From Rhizobium sp. AQ_MP (GTDB lineage Bacteria > Pseudomonadota > Alphaproteobacteria > Rhizobiales > Rhizobiaceae), in contig NZ_JACJVI010000001.1 in the NCBI RefSeq assembly GCF_014237835.1, positions 248,001 to 312,000 of the forward strand: a stretch of DNA of 64,000 nt, in the 5' to 3' direction. Below are positions 27,762 to 37,390 of this stretch, piece after piece; position 1 is the stretch's first letter, and every line of letters begins with the position of its first letter. The position numbers and the translations under genes were made by a program. The notes under the pieces were generated by a model. The model was not told where the DNA came from and did not search any database. It saw only the letters and a program-made list of their open reading frames with translations.

Positions 27762-29351
27762 ATGCAGGCTTTGGCAGCAAGGATCCTGCTGTTGTGGGGT
27801 GTCAGGCGGGCGGGTCTCGCAATTCTAGCCGGCGCGATCGGCGCACTTGCGCTTCCGCCATTCGATGTTTTCGCATCGATGTTCATTTCCTTCACGCTGC
27901 TTGTCTGGCTGCTGGATGGCGCGACCGGCAATGCGGAAACCGGCAGGGCAGGGCTGTCGTCCTCCTTCTGGACCGGCTGGTTCTTTGGCCTCGGCTACTT
28001 TGTCTGCGGCCTGTGGTGGCTGGGAAATGCGTTGCTGCTGGAAGCAGATGAATTCGCCTGGGCCATTCCCCTTGCTGTCCTCGGTCTGCCGGCGGTGCTG
28101 GCCATCTTCTACGGCCTGGCGACAATGCTGGCGCGACTGGTCTGGTCCGACGGCATGGGCCGCATTGCCGCGCTCGCTGCCGCATTCGGTTTGGTCGAAT
28201 GGCTTCGCAGTTTCGTAGCAACAGGCTTTCCCTGGAACGCGATCGGCTATGCGGCCATGCCGGTGTCGCTGATGATGCAATCGAGCCACGTGCTCGGCAT
28301 CCTGGCCATCACACCGCTTGCCGTCTTCGTCTTCGCCGCTCCGGCCCTTCTGGGCACGCGTCGTGGAGCCTGGCCCGGTCTGCTCGTTGCGCTGATGCTC
28401 TTGTGTGCTCACTTCGGCTACGGTGCCTTCCGCCTGTATGTCGCGCCAGCTGGCGCAGCGGACACGACACTGACGGTCCGGCTTGTTCAGCCGGCTATCG
28501 ACCAGTCGCAGAAAATGGAGAATACCGATCGCATCGGCGTCTTCGAAAAGCACCTTGCGCTGACGGCCGCCCCGCCGGAGGAGGGCAAGCCCCGCCCTGA
28601 TGTCATCGTATGGCCGGAAACGTCCGTCCCCTTTATCCTGACCGAAAATCCCGATGCCCTGGTGCGTATCGGTGACGTTCTGCAGGATGGGCAGATCCTG
28701 CTGACCGGTGCTGTGAGGGCCGAGGAACGCGGGGCCGGCCAGGCGCCGCTTTATTACAATGCCGTCTACATGATCGATGACAAGGGGCAGATTCTGAGCG
28801 CGAGCGATAAGGTTCACCTGACGCCATTCGGCGAATACGTACCCTATGAGAACCTGCTGCGTGAATTTGGGATTGAGGAGCTGATCAGTCTGCCTGGTGG
28901 CTTCACGGCAGCGGCGAGCCGTTCTGTACTTAAGCTTCCAACCGGCATCGGTTTGTATCCGCTCATCTGCTACGAGGCCATCTTTCCAGCAGAAATTGCA
29001 CCCGATCTCGCTGGCGCGAGCGTCATCCTGAATGTCACCAACGACGCCTGGTTTGGTGCAACCCCTGGGCCATATCAGCATTTCCAGCAGGCACGTTTGC
29101 GTGCTGTCGAGACGGGTGTTCCTCTCATTCGTGTCGCCAACAGCGGTATTTCGGCCCTGATCGACCCCTATGGCCGTATCATTGAGGGACTTTCTCTCGA
29201 CACGGCCGGGGCAGTCGATGCAACTTTCGGTGTAGAAAATGCGCCGGAACGAAACACCCAAAACCACAGTTTAAACTTTTGGTTGGTGCTGGCACTGATG
29301 GCTTTGATTGCGGTCGTTTCTAGTCTGGGTTTTATTAGGCGGAAGAATTGA
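27762..29351 (+). CDS. lnt: Apolipoprotein N-acyltransferase
   Basis: Adds the third acyl chain to lipoproteins, completing the pathway after Lgt and LspA. The 529-residue product has about six N-terminal membrane segments, a periplasmic nitrilase-like domain and a last C-terminal helix. The catalytic triad is Glu286 (WPETS), Lys350 (DKVHLTPFGEYVP) and Cys403 (LICYEAIFP). ATG at 27762 follows GGAAGGGG; an in-frame GTG two codons upstream is the alternative. The two CDSs flanking it are corC and praR. Confidence 0.95.
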   Translation: MQALAARILLLWGVRRAGLAILAGAIGALALPPFDVFASMFISFTLLVWLLDGATGNAETGRAGLSSSFWTGWFFGLGYFVCGLWWLGNALLLEADEFAWAIPLAVLGLPAVLAIFYGLATMLARLVWSDGMGRIAALAAAFGLVEWLRSFVATGFPWNAIGYAAMPVSLMMQSSHVLGILAITPLAVFVFAAPALLGTRRGAWPGLLVALMLLCAHFGYGAFRLYVAPAGAADTTLTVRLVQPAIDQSQKMENTDRIGVFEKHLALTAAPPEEGKPRPDVIVWPETSVPFILTENPDALVRIGDVLQDGQILLTGAVRAEERGAGQAPLYYNAVYMIDDKGQILSASDKVHLTPFGEYVPYENLLREFGIEELISLPGGFTAAASRSVLKLPTGIGLYPLICYEAIFPAEIAPDLAGASVILNVTNDAWFGATPGPYQHFQQARLRAVETGVPLIRVANSGISALIDPYGRIIEGLSLDTAGAVDATFGVENAPERNTQNHSLNFWLVLALMALIAVVSSLGFIRRKN

Positions 29352-29498
29352 CCAAAAACCCCTAAAATTGCATAGTGGCTTGGACCGTTACTCTGCAAGT
29401 ATGCTGAAAGATCATCGATGGCGAGCACAACGTCTCGTTATGGTGTGGCGGGCATGGGGTTAGGTCGCAACGCCAACAATTTTGTCAGGACGACATTA

Positions 29499-29915
29499 AT
29501 GATCGAGAACAAGAAGAAGCCGAACCCGATTGACATCCACGTCGGTAGCCGGATTCGCCTTCGTCGCACGATGCTTGGCATGAGCCAGGAAAAGCTTGGT
29601 GAAAGCCTCGGGATCACATTCCAGCAAATTCAGAAGTACGAGAAAGGCACCAACCGTGTGGGTGCAAGCCGTCTTCAGAACATCTCCAATATACTGACGG
29701 TACCGGTTTCCTTCTTCTTCGAAGATGCGCCGGGCGAGCAACCGTCCAGTTCCGGCATGGCGGAAGCCTCCAGTTCCAACTACGTGGTTGACTTCCTCTC
29801 CTCCTCGGAAGGTCTTCAACTCAACCGAGCCTTTGTGAAGATCGGCGACCCCAAGGTTCGTCGTAAGATCGTGGATCTGGTCAAGGCGCTCGCTGCCGAA
29901 GCCGACACCGAATAA
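29499..29915 (+). CDS. praR: Helix-turn-helix regulator PraR/PhrR
   Basis: Cro/CI-type regulator of 138 residues. The HTH (about 12-65) contains MSQEKLGESLGITFQQIQKY. PraR in Rhizobium represses quorum-sensing and biofilm genes, and PhrR in Sinorhizobium is acid-inducible. ATG at 29499 follows AGGACGACATTA; the frame runs open from 29418, but the extra residues do not fit the family. The gap upstream (29352-29498) is AT-rich. It ends in a strong terminator before metK. Confidence 0.88.
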   Translation: MIENKKKPNPIDIHVGSRIRLRRTMLGMSQEKLGESLGITFQQIQKYEKGTNRVGASRLQNISNILTVPVSFFFEDAPGEQPSSSGMAEASSSNYVVDFLSSSEGLQLNRAFVKIGDPKVRRKIVDLVKALAAEADTE

Positions 29916-29944
29916 GCAGCGGGACTTCGATCCTGACAAAGAGA

Positions 29945-29968
29945 GCGGCCGCAGGGCCGCTTTTTTTT
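29945..29968 (+). terminator. Rho-independent terminator after praR
   Basis: Perfect 6-bp stem GCGGCC/GGCCGC with a GCAG loop followed by eight T residues, 30 bases after the praR stop. It separates praR from metK and suggests that metK has its own promoter in the next 115 bases. Confidence 0.88.
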
Positions 29969-29992
29969 GTTCGCCAAGAGGGAAAATTTACT

Positions 29993-30014
29993 CACATAAA
30001 GATATATTTATGTG
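29993..30014. promoter_or_regulatory. AT-rich inverted repeat between praR and metK
   Basis: CACATAAA-GATATA-TTTATGTG is a perfect 8-bp inverted repeat with a 6-base spacer, after the praR terminator and 71 bases before metK. It looks like an operator for a dimeric regulator. The flanking 115 bases show no obvious SAM-riboswitch fold. Confidence 0.5.
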
Positions 30015-30084
30015 GTTGTGTCCTTGTCATCGCTGCTTGAACTGAGTAACGATGCCGGCCGTCCATACTTTGAGGGGAATCCCG

Positions 30085-31323
30085 ATGCGAGCAAATTACC
30101 TCTTTACCAGTGAGTCCGTTTCCGAAGGTCACCCGGATAAGGTTTGTGACCGTATTTCCGATGAAATCGTTGACCTGGTGTACCGGGAAGCGGCCAAGAC
30201 TGGCGTCGATCCCTGGACCGTACGCATCGCTTGCGAAACGCTCGCAACCACCAACCGGATCGTCATCGCGGGCGAGGTTCGCCTTCCGCCGAGCCTGATG
30301 AAGACCGACAAGAACGGCAACGAAGTCATCAATCCCGCGAAGTTCAAGTCCGCCGCCCGCAAGGCCGTGCGCGACATCGGCTATGAGCAGGACGGTTTCC
30401 ACTGGAAGACCGCCAAGATCGACGTTCTCCTGCATTCCCAGTCCGCTCATATCGCCCAGGGCGTTGACAAGGCCGCCGACAGCTCGAACAGCGAAGGCGC
30501 AGGCGACCAGGGCATCATGTTCGGCTATGCCTGCAAGGAGACGCCGGACCTCATGCCGGCCCCAATCTACTACTCTCACAAGATCCTGCAGCTGCTGTCT
30601 GCCGCCCGCAAGAAGGGTGAAGGCGACGTTGGCAAGCTCGGCCCGGATGCCAAGAGCCAGGTTACCGTTCGTTACGTCGATGGAAAGCCGTCCGAGGCAA
30701 CCTCGATCGTCCTGTCCACCCAGCATCTTGATGATAGCTGGGATTCGAAAAAGGTCCGCCAGGTTGTCGAGCCCTTCATTCGGGAAGCTCTGGGTGACCT
30801 GAAGATCGCTGACGACTGCGCCTGGTACATTAACCCCACCGGCAAGTTCGTCATCGGCGGTCCGGACGGTGATGCGGGCCTCACGGGCCGCAAGATCATC
30901 GTTGATACCTATGGTGGCGCGGCTCCTCATGGCGGTGGCGCTTTCTCGGGCAAGGACACGACCAAGGTCGACCGTTCCGCCGCCTATGCTGCGCGCTATC
31001 TGGCCAAGAACGTCGTTGCCGCCGATCTGGCGGACCGTTGCACGATCCAGATCTCCTATGCGATCGGCATTGCCCAGCCCCTGTCGATCTATGTCGACCT
31101 GCACGGCACAGGCAAGGTCACCGAGGATCAGGTTGAGGCTGCCATCCGCAAGGTTATGGACTTGTCCCCGTCGGGCATCCGTCGCCATCTTGACCTCAAC
31201 AAGCCGATCTATGCTAAGACGTCCGCCTATGGCCATTTCGGCCGCAAGGCTGGCCGTGACGGTTCCTTCTCCTGGGAGAAGCTCGACCTGGTCAAGCCGC
31301 TCAAGGATGCGATCAAGGCTTGA
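30085..31323 (+). CDS. metK: S-adenosylmethionine synthetase
   Basis: Makes SAM from methionine and ATP. The 412-residue product begins [20 protein letters not shown], with His at about 16 in the ATP-binding segment. It has [17 protein letters not shown], the family signature, and [16 protein letters not shown] in the glycine-rich loop. ATG at 30085 follows GAGGGG; an upstream in-frame ATG at 30052 lacks a binding site. The product supplies SAM to the methyltransferases encoded here, including trmB immediately downstream. Confidence 0.96.
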   Translation: MRANYLFTSESVSEGHPDKVCDRISDEIVDLVYREAAKTGVDPWTVRIACETLATTNRIVIAGEVRLPPSLMKTDKNGNEVINPAKFKSAARKAVRDIGYEQDGFHWKTAKIDVLLHSQSAHIAQGVDKAADSSNSEGAGDQGIMFGYACKETPDLMPAPIYYSHKILQLLSAARKKGEGDVGKLGPDAKSQVTVRYVDGKPSEATSIVLSTQHLDDSWDSKKVRQVVEPFIREALGDLKIADDCAWYINPTGKFVIGGPDGDAGLTGRKIIVDTYGGAAPHGGGAFSGKDTTKVDRSAAYAARYLAKNVVAADLADRCTIQISYAIGIAQPLSIYVDLHGTGKVTEDQVEAAIRKVMDLSPSGIRRHLDLNKPIYAKTSAYGHFGRKAGRDGSFSWEKLDLVKPLKDAIKA

Positions 31324-31328
31324 ACTGA

Positions 31329-32030
31329 ATGACGGAACAGGAACGCCGGACGAGGTCGACCGAAGCATTCTTCGGTCGACGCAAGGGTAAGCCGTTGCGC
31401 GACCAGCAGGTCGAGCGGATGGAAACCGTCCTACCGGAGCTGAAGGTCGACCTCACCTCCAGGGTGCCGGCCGACCTGAAGTCCCTGTTTCCGGTGCCCG
31501 TCGGGAAGATCCGCCTCGAGATCGGCTTCGGCGGCGGTGAACACCTGGTACACCGCGCCCGCACCAACCTTGCCACGGGTTTCATCGGTGTCGAACCCTT
31601 CGTCAATTCCATGGCGAAGCTGCTTGCGGTCGTGGAAGCTGAAGGACTGAGGAACATCCGCGTCTACGACGACGACGCGACACAATTGCTGGACTGGCTG
31701 CCCGAGGGACAGATCGACCAGATCGACCTGCTTTACGCCGATCCATGGCCGAAAAAGCGCCACTGGAAGCGCCGTTTCGTCTCGCAGGTCAACCTTGAGC
31801 GTTTCCACAAGGTGCTGAAGCCGGAAGGCATGTTCTGCTTTGCCTCCGACATCGACACCTATGTCAATTGGACGCTGCAGCACTGCCGCGATCATGGTGG
31901 GTTTGAATGGACGGCTCGCAATGCGAGCGACTGGCTCACGCCCTACGAGGGCTGGCCAGGGACGCGCTATGAAGCAAAGGCGCGTCGGGAAGGCCGCTCC
32001 TCGGCCTATCTCACGTTCCGCAAGCGCTGA
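31329..32030 (+). CDS. trmB: tRNA (guanine-N7-)-methyltransferase
   Basis: Forms m7G46 in tRNA variable loops. The 233-residue product has the SAM site [17 protein letters not shown], the [14 protein letters not shown] segment, and the TrmB signature [14 protein letters not shown] followed by [14 protein letters not shown]. It starts 5 bases after the metK stop, so the two are probably co-transcribed. Confidence 0.95.
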   Translation: MTEQERRTRSTEAFFGRRKGKPLRDQQVERMETVLPELKVDLTSRVPADLKSLFPVPVGKIRLEIGFGGGEHLVHRARTNLATGFIGVEPFVNSMAKLLAVVEAEGLRNIRVYDDDATQLLDWLPEGQIDQIDLLYADPWPKKRHWKRRFVSQVNLERFHKVLKPEGMFCFASDIDTYVNWTLQHCRDHGGFEWTARNASDWLTPYEGWPGTRYEAKARREGRSSAYLTFRKR

Positions 32031-32057
32031 TTCGCACTGCAGTTTTGAACTAGGTGG

Positions 32058-32083
32058 TTCGCTGCACCAATCAGTGCAGCGAA
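32058..32083. terminator. Stem-loop between convergent trmB and DUF1150 gene
   Basis: Perfect 10-bp inverted repeat TTCGCTGCAC/GTGCAGCGAA with a 6-base loop. It covers the stop codon of the minus-strand DUF1150 gene and lies 28 bases after trmB. No long T-run follows on either strand, so termination strength is uncertain. Confidence 0.5.
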
Positions 32084-32328
32084 ACGGTCTTCAGGTCGTC
32101 TTCTGCCGCCTTGAAGAAGGTGCTGGAACGGTTGTCCGTGAGCAGGATGGGCGTTCCATCTGCAGCAAAAAGCGCCCACAGATCAAGAGTCGGGTCGATT
32201 TCCGGGGCTTCGGGGAAGCAGCGCGATACCTCGTCTGACTTCATCTTGCGGATGTAGCCCACTTCGCCGGCGCCCAGATGCGCCAGTTCGGATTTCGTCA
32301 GGCGGGCTGAAGCTTCTTTCAATAACAT
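32071..32328 (-). CDS. DUF1150 family protein
   Basis: A soluble 85-residue alphaproteobacterial protein of unknown function. ATG at 32328 has an excellent GGAGG site 6 bases upstream; the frame is open to 32361 without a better start. The sequence contains LAHLGAGEVGYIRKMKSDEV, then LWALFAADGTPILLTDNR, typical of DUF1150. It lies directly downstream of the small heat-shock gene on the same strand (49-base gap), the usual partner in rhizobia. Co-induction by heat is therefore plausible. Confidence 0.8.
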   Translation of the reverse strand: MLLKEASARLTKSELAHLGAGEVGYIRKMKSDEVSRCFPEAPEIDPTLDLWALFAADGTPILLTDNRSSTFFKAAEDDLKTVSLH

Positions 32329-32377
32329 TCCGATCCTCCGCGAATGAGGGAGAGGCGGCACAACATTGCCGCACCCT

Positions 32378-32800
32378 TCATTCTGCAGTGGAGATGTTAA
32401 TTTTCCTTACCAGATGCACCGGATCATGGCGGATGATCTCGATTGCGAGCAGTCCGTTGCGCAACGAGGCACCCGTGACTTCCATGCCATCCTCGATCGC
32501 GAAGACGCGCTGAAACTGTCGCGAAGCGATGCCCCGAAACAGGTAATCCGCCTCCTCGCGCTCAGTCTGCTTGCCGCGAATGACCAGTTGATTCGCCTCG
32601 ACGCTGACATCCAGTTCGTTTTCGGCAAATCCGGCCACCGCAAGCGTGACGCGCAGGCGCTCGGTGCCCTTCTGCGGCGGCAGGCGCTCGATATCATAGG
32701 GCGGATAACCGTCACCGCCGCGCGGTCGCCGGAAGGCATTGCCGTCGCCCGTATCGAAGGTAATGATGAAGGCTTCCGTAGGCACTCTGTTGCGTGTCAT
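32378..32800 (-). CDS. Small heat-shock protein, Hsp20/alpha-crystallin family
   Basis: ATP-independent holdase chaperone. The 140-residue product starts MTRNRVPTEAFIITFDTG. It has an alpha-crystallin domain with YPPYDIERL, VTLAVAGFAENELDVSVEAN, the RGIASRQFQRVF strand and a final ASLRNGLLAIEI. The frame is open to a TTG at 32872, but a candidate RpoH promoter covers that site, so ATG at 32800 is preferred. DUF1150 follows on the same strand. Confidence 0.88.
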   Translation of the reverse strand: MTRNRVPTEAFIITFDTGDGNAFRRPRGGDGYPPYDIERLPPQKGTERLRVTLAVAGFAENELDVSVEANQLVIRGKQTEREEADYLFRGIASRQFQRVFAIEDGMEVTGASLRNGLLAIEIIRHDPVHLVRKINISTAE

Positions 32801-32844
32801 TTCCATCTCATATGCGGCCTCGCCGGGCCATCCGTCATCCTCGA

Positions 32845-32873
32845 ATATGGGAAATCGCGACACGACGGGCAAG
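32845..32873 (-). promoter_or_regulatory. Candidate RpoH (sigma-32) promoter of the hsp20 gene
   Basis: On the minus strand CTTG is followed after 19 bases by CCATAT, close to the rhizobial heat-shock promoter pattern CTTGAA-N17-CCATNT. Transcription would start about 35-45 bases before the ATG at 32800, which also supports that start codon. Confidence 0.5.
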
Positions 32874-32940
32874 CACTCTCTTGCTTGACAAAAGCGAAGC
32901 CGCGTTCCAAGCCTCGCCCTTTCGACTTTAGGATTTCGCC

Positions 32941-33882
32941 ATGACAGAACCGCGCAAGATCATCATCGATACCGATCCCGGTCAGGACGATGCCGCCGCC
33001 CTGATGCTCGCCTTTGCGAGCCCCGAGCTCCAACTGCTGGGCATCACCACGGTGGCGGGCAATGTCCCGCTGCGCATGACCAGCCGCAACGCGCGTATTG
33101 TGTGCGAGCTGTGCGGCGAGACCGGCCGTCGGGTCTTCGAAGGGGCGGATCGACCCATGGTGCGCCCGCTCGTCACGGCCGAGCACGTGCATGGCAAGAC
33201 CGGTCTCGACGGCGCGGTGCTGCCGGAGCCGACGATGGCGATCGAGAGCCAGCACGCCGTTGACTTCATCATCGAGACGATCCGCAACGAACCGGCGGGC
33301 ACCGTGACGCTTTGCACGCTCGGACCGCTGACCAATATCGGTCTCGCGCTGCAGAAGGCCCCTGATATCGCCCCGCGCGTCAAGGAACTGGTGATGATGG
33401 GCGGCGGCTTCTCCGAGGGAGGCAACATCACGCCGGCCGCCGAGTTCAACATCTATGTCGATCCACATGCCGCAGCCGCCGTCCTCGGCTCCGGCATCCC
33501 GGTCACCATCATGCCGCTCGATGTCACCCACCAGCTGATGACCACCAAGGCGCGCGTGGCCCGTATCGCGGCCTTGGGCACCAGGCCCGCCAAGGTCATG
33601 GTCGAGTGGCTGGAATTTTTCGAGCGCTTCGATGAAGAGAAGTACGGTTCGGACGGCGGTCCGCTGCATGATCCGACGGTCGTTGCTTACCTTCTGAAGC
33701 CGGAGCTGTTCGGCGGACGTCACTGTAATGTCGAGATCGAGCTTCAGTCGGAACTCACCGTCGGCATGACCGTGGTCGACTGGTGGCGTGTGTCGGGTCG
33801 CACGCCGAACGCAAATTTCATGCGCAGCGTCGATGCCGATGGCTTCTTCGATCTGCTGATCGAGCGCTTTGCTCGCCTCTGA
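32941..33882 (+). CDS. Nucleoside hydrolase (IunH family)
   Basis: Hydrolyses the N-glycosidic bond of ribonucleosides to free base and ribose. The 313-residue product has the calcium-binding DTDPGQDD at residues 10-17 and the later sugar-binding PAAEFNIYVDPHAA region. ATG at 32941 follows AGGA. Ribokinase (36.4-37.3 kb, opposite strand) could phosphorylate the ribose released, a plausible but unproven salvage link. Base specificity (inosine-uridine versus others) is unclear. Confidence 0.9.
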   Translation: MTEPRKIIIDTDPGQDDAAALMLAFASPELQLLGITTVAGNVPLRMTSRNARIVCELCGETGRRVFEGADRPMVRPLVTAEHVHGKTGLDGAVLPEPTMAIESQHAVDFIIETIRNEPAGTVTLCTLGPLTNIGLALQKAPDIAPRVKELVMMGGGFSEGGNITPAAEFNIYVDPHAAAAVLGSGIPVTIMPLDVTHQLMTTKARVARIAALGTRPAKVMVEWLEFFERFDEEKYGSDGGPLHDPTVVAYLLKPELFGGRHCNVEIELQSELTVGMTVVDWWRVSGRTPNANFMRSVDADGFFDLLIERFARL

Positions 33883-33890
33883 AGGGCATG

Positions 33891-33917
33891 AAAAGAGGGC
33901 GCGGATCCACCGCGCCC
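33891..33917 (-). terminator. Rho-independent terminator of the chemoreceptor gene
   Basis: Perfect 8-bp stem GGGCGCGG/CCGCGCCC with a 5-base loop. Read on the minus strand it is followed by TCTTTT, 30 bases after the chemoreceptor stop. It also sits just after the convergent nucleoside hydrolase. Confidence 0.75.
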
Positions 33918-33946
33918 TGCCGTCTGCTTCGATCCGGCCTCTCGGC

Positions 33947-36292
33947 TCAGAACTCTTCCCAATTGTCGGCACTCGCTGAGCCGCCGCCCGCCGCCGCAAG
34001 TTTGCGCGGTGCGGGTGAATAGGACGCAGTCCGGGGGCTTGGGGCGGGCTGGCTTGCAGCGCTCCGCATGGTTTCGGCCGTCGCTCTGAGCGCTGCACCG
34101 GGCTGCGAGGCGCCTGACACCTGGAACTTCGCCACCAGCCCTCGCAGCGTGTCGGATTCGTTGCGCAGCGCCATGCTGGCCGCCGTCGTTTCCTCGACCA
34201 TGGCGGCGTTCTGTTGCGTGACCTGGTCCATCTGGTTGACGGCCGCGTTGACCTCCTTCAGCCCCGAGGCCTGTTCGCTGGCCGAGGCAGAGATCTGCCG
34301 GATGAGGCCGTTGATCTGCATGACCTGCTGGGCGATCTTTTCCAGGGTCTGACCGGCTTCGCCAACCAGTTCGACACCGTCCTTGACCTGTGCGGCCGAG
34401 GCATTGATCAGTGCCTTGATTTCCTTGGCGGCCGTGGCCGAGCGTTGCGCAAGCTCGCGCACTTCCTGCGCGACGACCGCAAAGCCCTTGCCGGCTTCAC
34501 CGGCACGCGCGGCTTCAACGCCAGCGTTGAGTGCCAGGAGGTTGGTCTGGAAGGCAATCTCGTCGATGACGCCGATGATGCGCGAGATTTCCTGCGACGA
34601 CTGCTCGATGCCATGCATGGAGGCAACCGCTTTCTGGACTACCTCGCCGGACTTCTCGGCATCCTTCACGGCCACCGAAACCGTGTTGGCCGCAGTGCCG
34701 GCATTGTCGGCACTCGAATTGACCTGCTCGGTGAGTTCGTTAAGGGCTGCTGCCGTTTCCTCAAGGCTTGCCGCCTGCTGTTCTGTACGCTTGGAAAGGT
34801 CGGCCGCACTTTCGGAGATTTCGCTCGTGCCGGCGGCAATGTTGACGACACTGCCATTGACCGAGGCGATCGCCTGTTCGAGGCTTGCCACGGCATCGTT
34901 GAAGTCCCGTTTGAGGGCCGCATATTCCCCGGGAAATTCGTCAGCGATGCGATAGGTGAGATTGCCCTGCGACAGCTGGGCAAGGCCGCTGCCGAGCGCG
35001 GTGACGACATGCTGTTGCACCGAAGCGGACTGATTGCGCTCCTCTTCGTTGCGCCGGCGCTCGCCTTCGGCGGCCTTGCGCTGCGCATCGGCTTCTGCGG
35101 CCAGCGTGCGGCTCTCGGCGAGCTTGTGGCGGAAACCATCAAGCGCCTTGCCGACGAGGCCGATTTCATCCTCGCGATGCTGGTTGGAAACGTCAGTGGA
35201 ATAATCGCCCTTGGTCATGCGTTCGACATCGCCGACCAGCCCGTGCAGCGGACGCTGGGCAAGCGAGCGGACGGCGAGGAAGAGCGCCAGCATGACCGCA
35301 CCGAGCACGATCAGACCACCAACGATCATCATCATCGTCTGCGCTTCGACCGGCGCATTGATGGCGGTATGCGGAATATCGATGATGACCGCCCAGGTGG
35401 CGTTTACGCCAGGAACTGCGAAGGGATAGAGCAGGCGGTCGAAGCCTTCGCCATTGGCATCCGTGAGATCCGACACGACGCTGCCACTGCGGCTCGAAAG
35501 GGCAGCCTTCAGGGCCTCGGAGCCTTCTGCTTCGTAAGGCTTCATCATGAGATCGTCGCTCGGAGCAACGAGCCATTGCGCATTCTGAGCAACCAGCAAG
35601 ACGCGGCCAGTTTCGAACGGCTTCAGAGCCTTCAGCTTGTCGGAAAGTGACTTCAGCGAGATATCGACGCCACTGACGCCGATCATCTTGCCGCCGGAGA
35701 AGACCGGGTAGGCGATGGAACTCATCGTCGTCGGTACGTCGGTGCCTTCGGCCAGATAGGGGGCTGTAATCGCGCCCTTGCCGCTTTTGGCAGCGAGCGC
35801 ATACCATTCGGCGTCGTATTTCGCCGCGAAGGTGGAGAACTGGACCTCGCCATCCTTGTTCTTGGACCAGTAGGGCGTGAAGTCGCCGTCATCATTTGCG
35901 GAAAGCTCTTTCTTTCCCTTGATCTCGTCCTTCTGGCCGTCAATCGCCCGTGGCTCTTCCGCCATCCAGCTGCCGAAGGCAAAGGGGTTCTGCTCAAGGT
36001 TCGCCTTCAGGATGTTCGTGATGCCGAGGCGGTCCAGGGACTTGCCGTCGTGGCCCCGGCCGATGACACCGGACATGGTGCGAGCGGCACTCGCCAATTC
36101 GCCGATATCGCCAGCGATTTCACGGGCAATGGATTTGGCTTCCGCATCGGCCTGGCTCATGGTGAGGGAGTGGACGCGGTCGCGGGTCTGAGAAATCAAT
36201 ACGAGGTTGGAAAGGAATAGCACCAGGCCGATAGCGACACCTGTCACAACAAGCAGCTTGGCGGCGATCGAACGGGTAAAGAAGGCGAACAT
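33947..36292 (-). CDS. Transmembrane methyl-accepting chemotaxis protein with NWEEF tail
   Basis: Chemoreceptor of 781 residues. Helix TM1 lies at about 8-30, a large periplasmic Cache-type sensor at about 31-305, TM2 at about 315-340, then HAMP. The kinase-control tip is [20 protein letters not shown]. The C-terminus is NWEEF, a pentapeptide that tethers CheR/CheB. ATG at 36292 follows GAGG. It is downstream of rmuC and rbsK on the same strand. From memory S. meliloti has McpZ in this region; identity with it is not established. The ligand is unknown. Confidence 0.92.
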   Translation of the reverse strand: MFAFFTRSIAAKLLVVTGVAIGLVLFLSNLVLISQTRDRVHSLTMSQADAEAKSIAREIAGDIGELASAARTMSGVIGRGHDGKSLDRLGITNILKANLEQNPFAFGSWMAEEPRAIDGQKDEIKGKKELSANDDGDFTPYWSKNKDGEVQFSTFAAKYDAEWYALAAKSGKGAITAPYLAEGTDVPTTMSSIAYPVFSGGKMIGVSGVDISLKSLSDKLKALKPFETGRVLLVAQNAQWLVAPSDDLMMKPYEAEGSEALKAALSSRSGSVVSDLTDANGEGFDRLLYPFAVPGVNATWAVIIDIPHTAINAPVEAQTMMMIVGGLIVLGAVMLALFLAVRSLAQRPLHGLVGDVERMTKGDYSTDVSNQHREDEIGLVGKALDGFRHKLAESRTLAAEADAQRKAAEGERRRNEEERNQSASVQQHVVTALGSGLAQLSQGNLTYRIADEFPGEYAALKRDFNDAVASLEQAIASVNGSVVNIAAGTSEISESAADLSKRTEQQAASLEETAAALNELTEQVNSSADNAGTAANTVSVAVKDAEKSGEVVQKAVASMHGIEQSSQEISRIIGVIDEIAFQTNLLALNAGVEAARAGEAGKGFAVVAQEVRELAQRSATAAKEIKALINASAAQVKDGVELVGEAGQTLEKIAQQVMQINGLIRQISASASEQASGLKEVNAAVNQMDQVTQQNAAMVEETTAASMALRNESDTLRGLVAKFQVSGASQPGAALRATAETMRSAASQPAPSPRTASYSPAPRKLAAAGGGSASADNWEEF

Positions 36293-36446
36293 GGGAGCCT
36301 CGACATAGGAGGTTCTGGACGCAGGCACATTCGTTCCGCACCTTCATGGCGCGGCCGGGCACGCTTTCGCGCACCCCGTTCGTACCGGAGCTTATGTTCC
36401 ATTGCTTAACGGGCGATAAATCTGACAGCGCGCGGAAGAGTTGCCC

Positions 36447-37346
36447 CTAGATCGCGGCGCTGACTTCGTTTGCCGTGGGGATCGATGGCTGTGCGCCTGG
36501 TTTCAGGCAGGCCAGCGAACCGGCAACCGCTGCTCGGCGAAGGGCGTCGGCGAAGGGAAGTCCCGCATCGAGGCCCGCGGCAAGATAGCCGCAGAAGGTG
36601 TCGCCTGCCCCGACAGTGTCCACAGGATCGATCTTGAGCCCCTTGGTCCGATGCAACGCTCCCGCTTCGGCGGCAATGACGCCATCCGCACCCAGGGTGA
36701 CGATCAGAGTCTGCCCCCCTCTGGCATGCATGTCGAGCAGCATCTGCTCGCGTTCGGCACCTGTCAGGTTGTCTCGCCCGACAAGTCGCTCGAATTCGGT
36801 TTCGTTGGCAATGACGATGCTTGCAAGAGCCGCCAGCTCCGCAGTCTCGGCAATCAACGGGGCGATATTCAGAACTGTCCTGATGCCTCGGCCCTTTGCC
36901 AGGGTCAGCGCTGCTTTCACCGCAGCGGCCGGTACCTCCTGCTGCAACATCAGGATATCGCCGTCCGCCATTCTGTTGATCGCCTGATCGGCCTGCGCCA
37001 TGCTGACCGTCCCGTTTGCCCCTGGAACCACCGCGATCATGTTCTCACCATCGCCACCCACGAGGATCAGCGCTGTGCCTGTCGGTCCATCGACACGCGC
37101 GACGGCAGAAAGGTCCGTTCCTGCCTTATCGAGCAGGTCGAGGGCGGGGCCTGCAAACTCGTCTCGCCCGACCGCGCTCACCATGCGCACGGTTGCGCCG
37201 GCCCGACGGGCTGCCAGCGCCTGATTGGCGCCCTTGCCGCCCGCAGCCGTGGCAAACCCGGTACCCGGAACCGTCTCGCCGGGCTTCGGCAAGCGTGGCG
37301 TGGTGGCGACGAGGTCCATGTTGATGGAGCCGAAAACGGTGATCAT
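36447..37346 (-). CDS. rbsK: Ribokinase (PfkB family)
   Basis: Phosphorylates D-ribose to ribose-5-phosphate. The 299-residue product has the N-terminal GSINMDLVATTPRLPKPGET and GGKGANQALAARRAGA, then the C-terminal DTVGAGDTFCGYLAAGLDAG with the catalytic Asp in GAGD. It lies between rmuC and the chemoreceptor gene, all on the minus strand. No ribose transporter is nearby. Confidence 0.92.
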   Translation of the reverse strand: MITVFGSINMDLVATTPRLPKPGETVPGTGFATAAGGKGANQALAARRAGATVRMVSAVGRDEFAGPALDLLDKAGTDLSAVARVDGPTGTALILVGGDGENMIAVVPGANGTVSMAQADQAINRMADGDILMLQQEVPAAAVKAALTLAKGRGIRTVLNIAPLIAETAELAALASIVIANETEFERLVGRDNLTGAEREQMLLDMHARGGQTLIVTLGADGVIAAEAGALHRTKGLKIDPVDTVGAGDTFCGYLAAGLDAGLPFADALRRAAVAGSLACLKPGAQPSIPTANEVSAAI

Positions 37347-37390
37347 GAGCGCAGGGCCTCCCTAGGTTCTGCGCTCTTTTGGACCGGGTC

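Noticed and set aside
27825..29267. 480-codon minus-strand frame
   Set aside because: Antisense to lnt, whose catalytic Glu, Lys and Cys are all in frame on the plus strand.
29969..30084. Possible SAM-responsive riboswitch before metK
   Set aside because: The 115-base leader is too short and shows only the AT-rich inverted repeat; I could not find the conserved pairing of SAM-II, SAM/SAH or related folds.
29992..31368. 458-codon minus-strand frame
   Set aside because: Antisense to metK, which has complete family signatures. It would cover the praR-metK promoter region.
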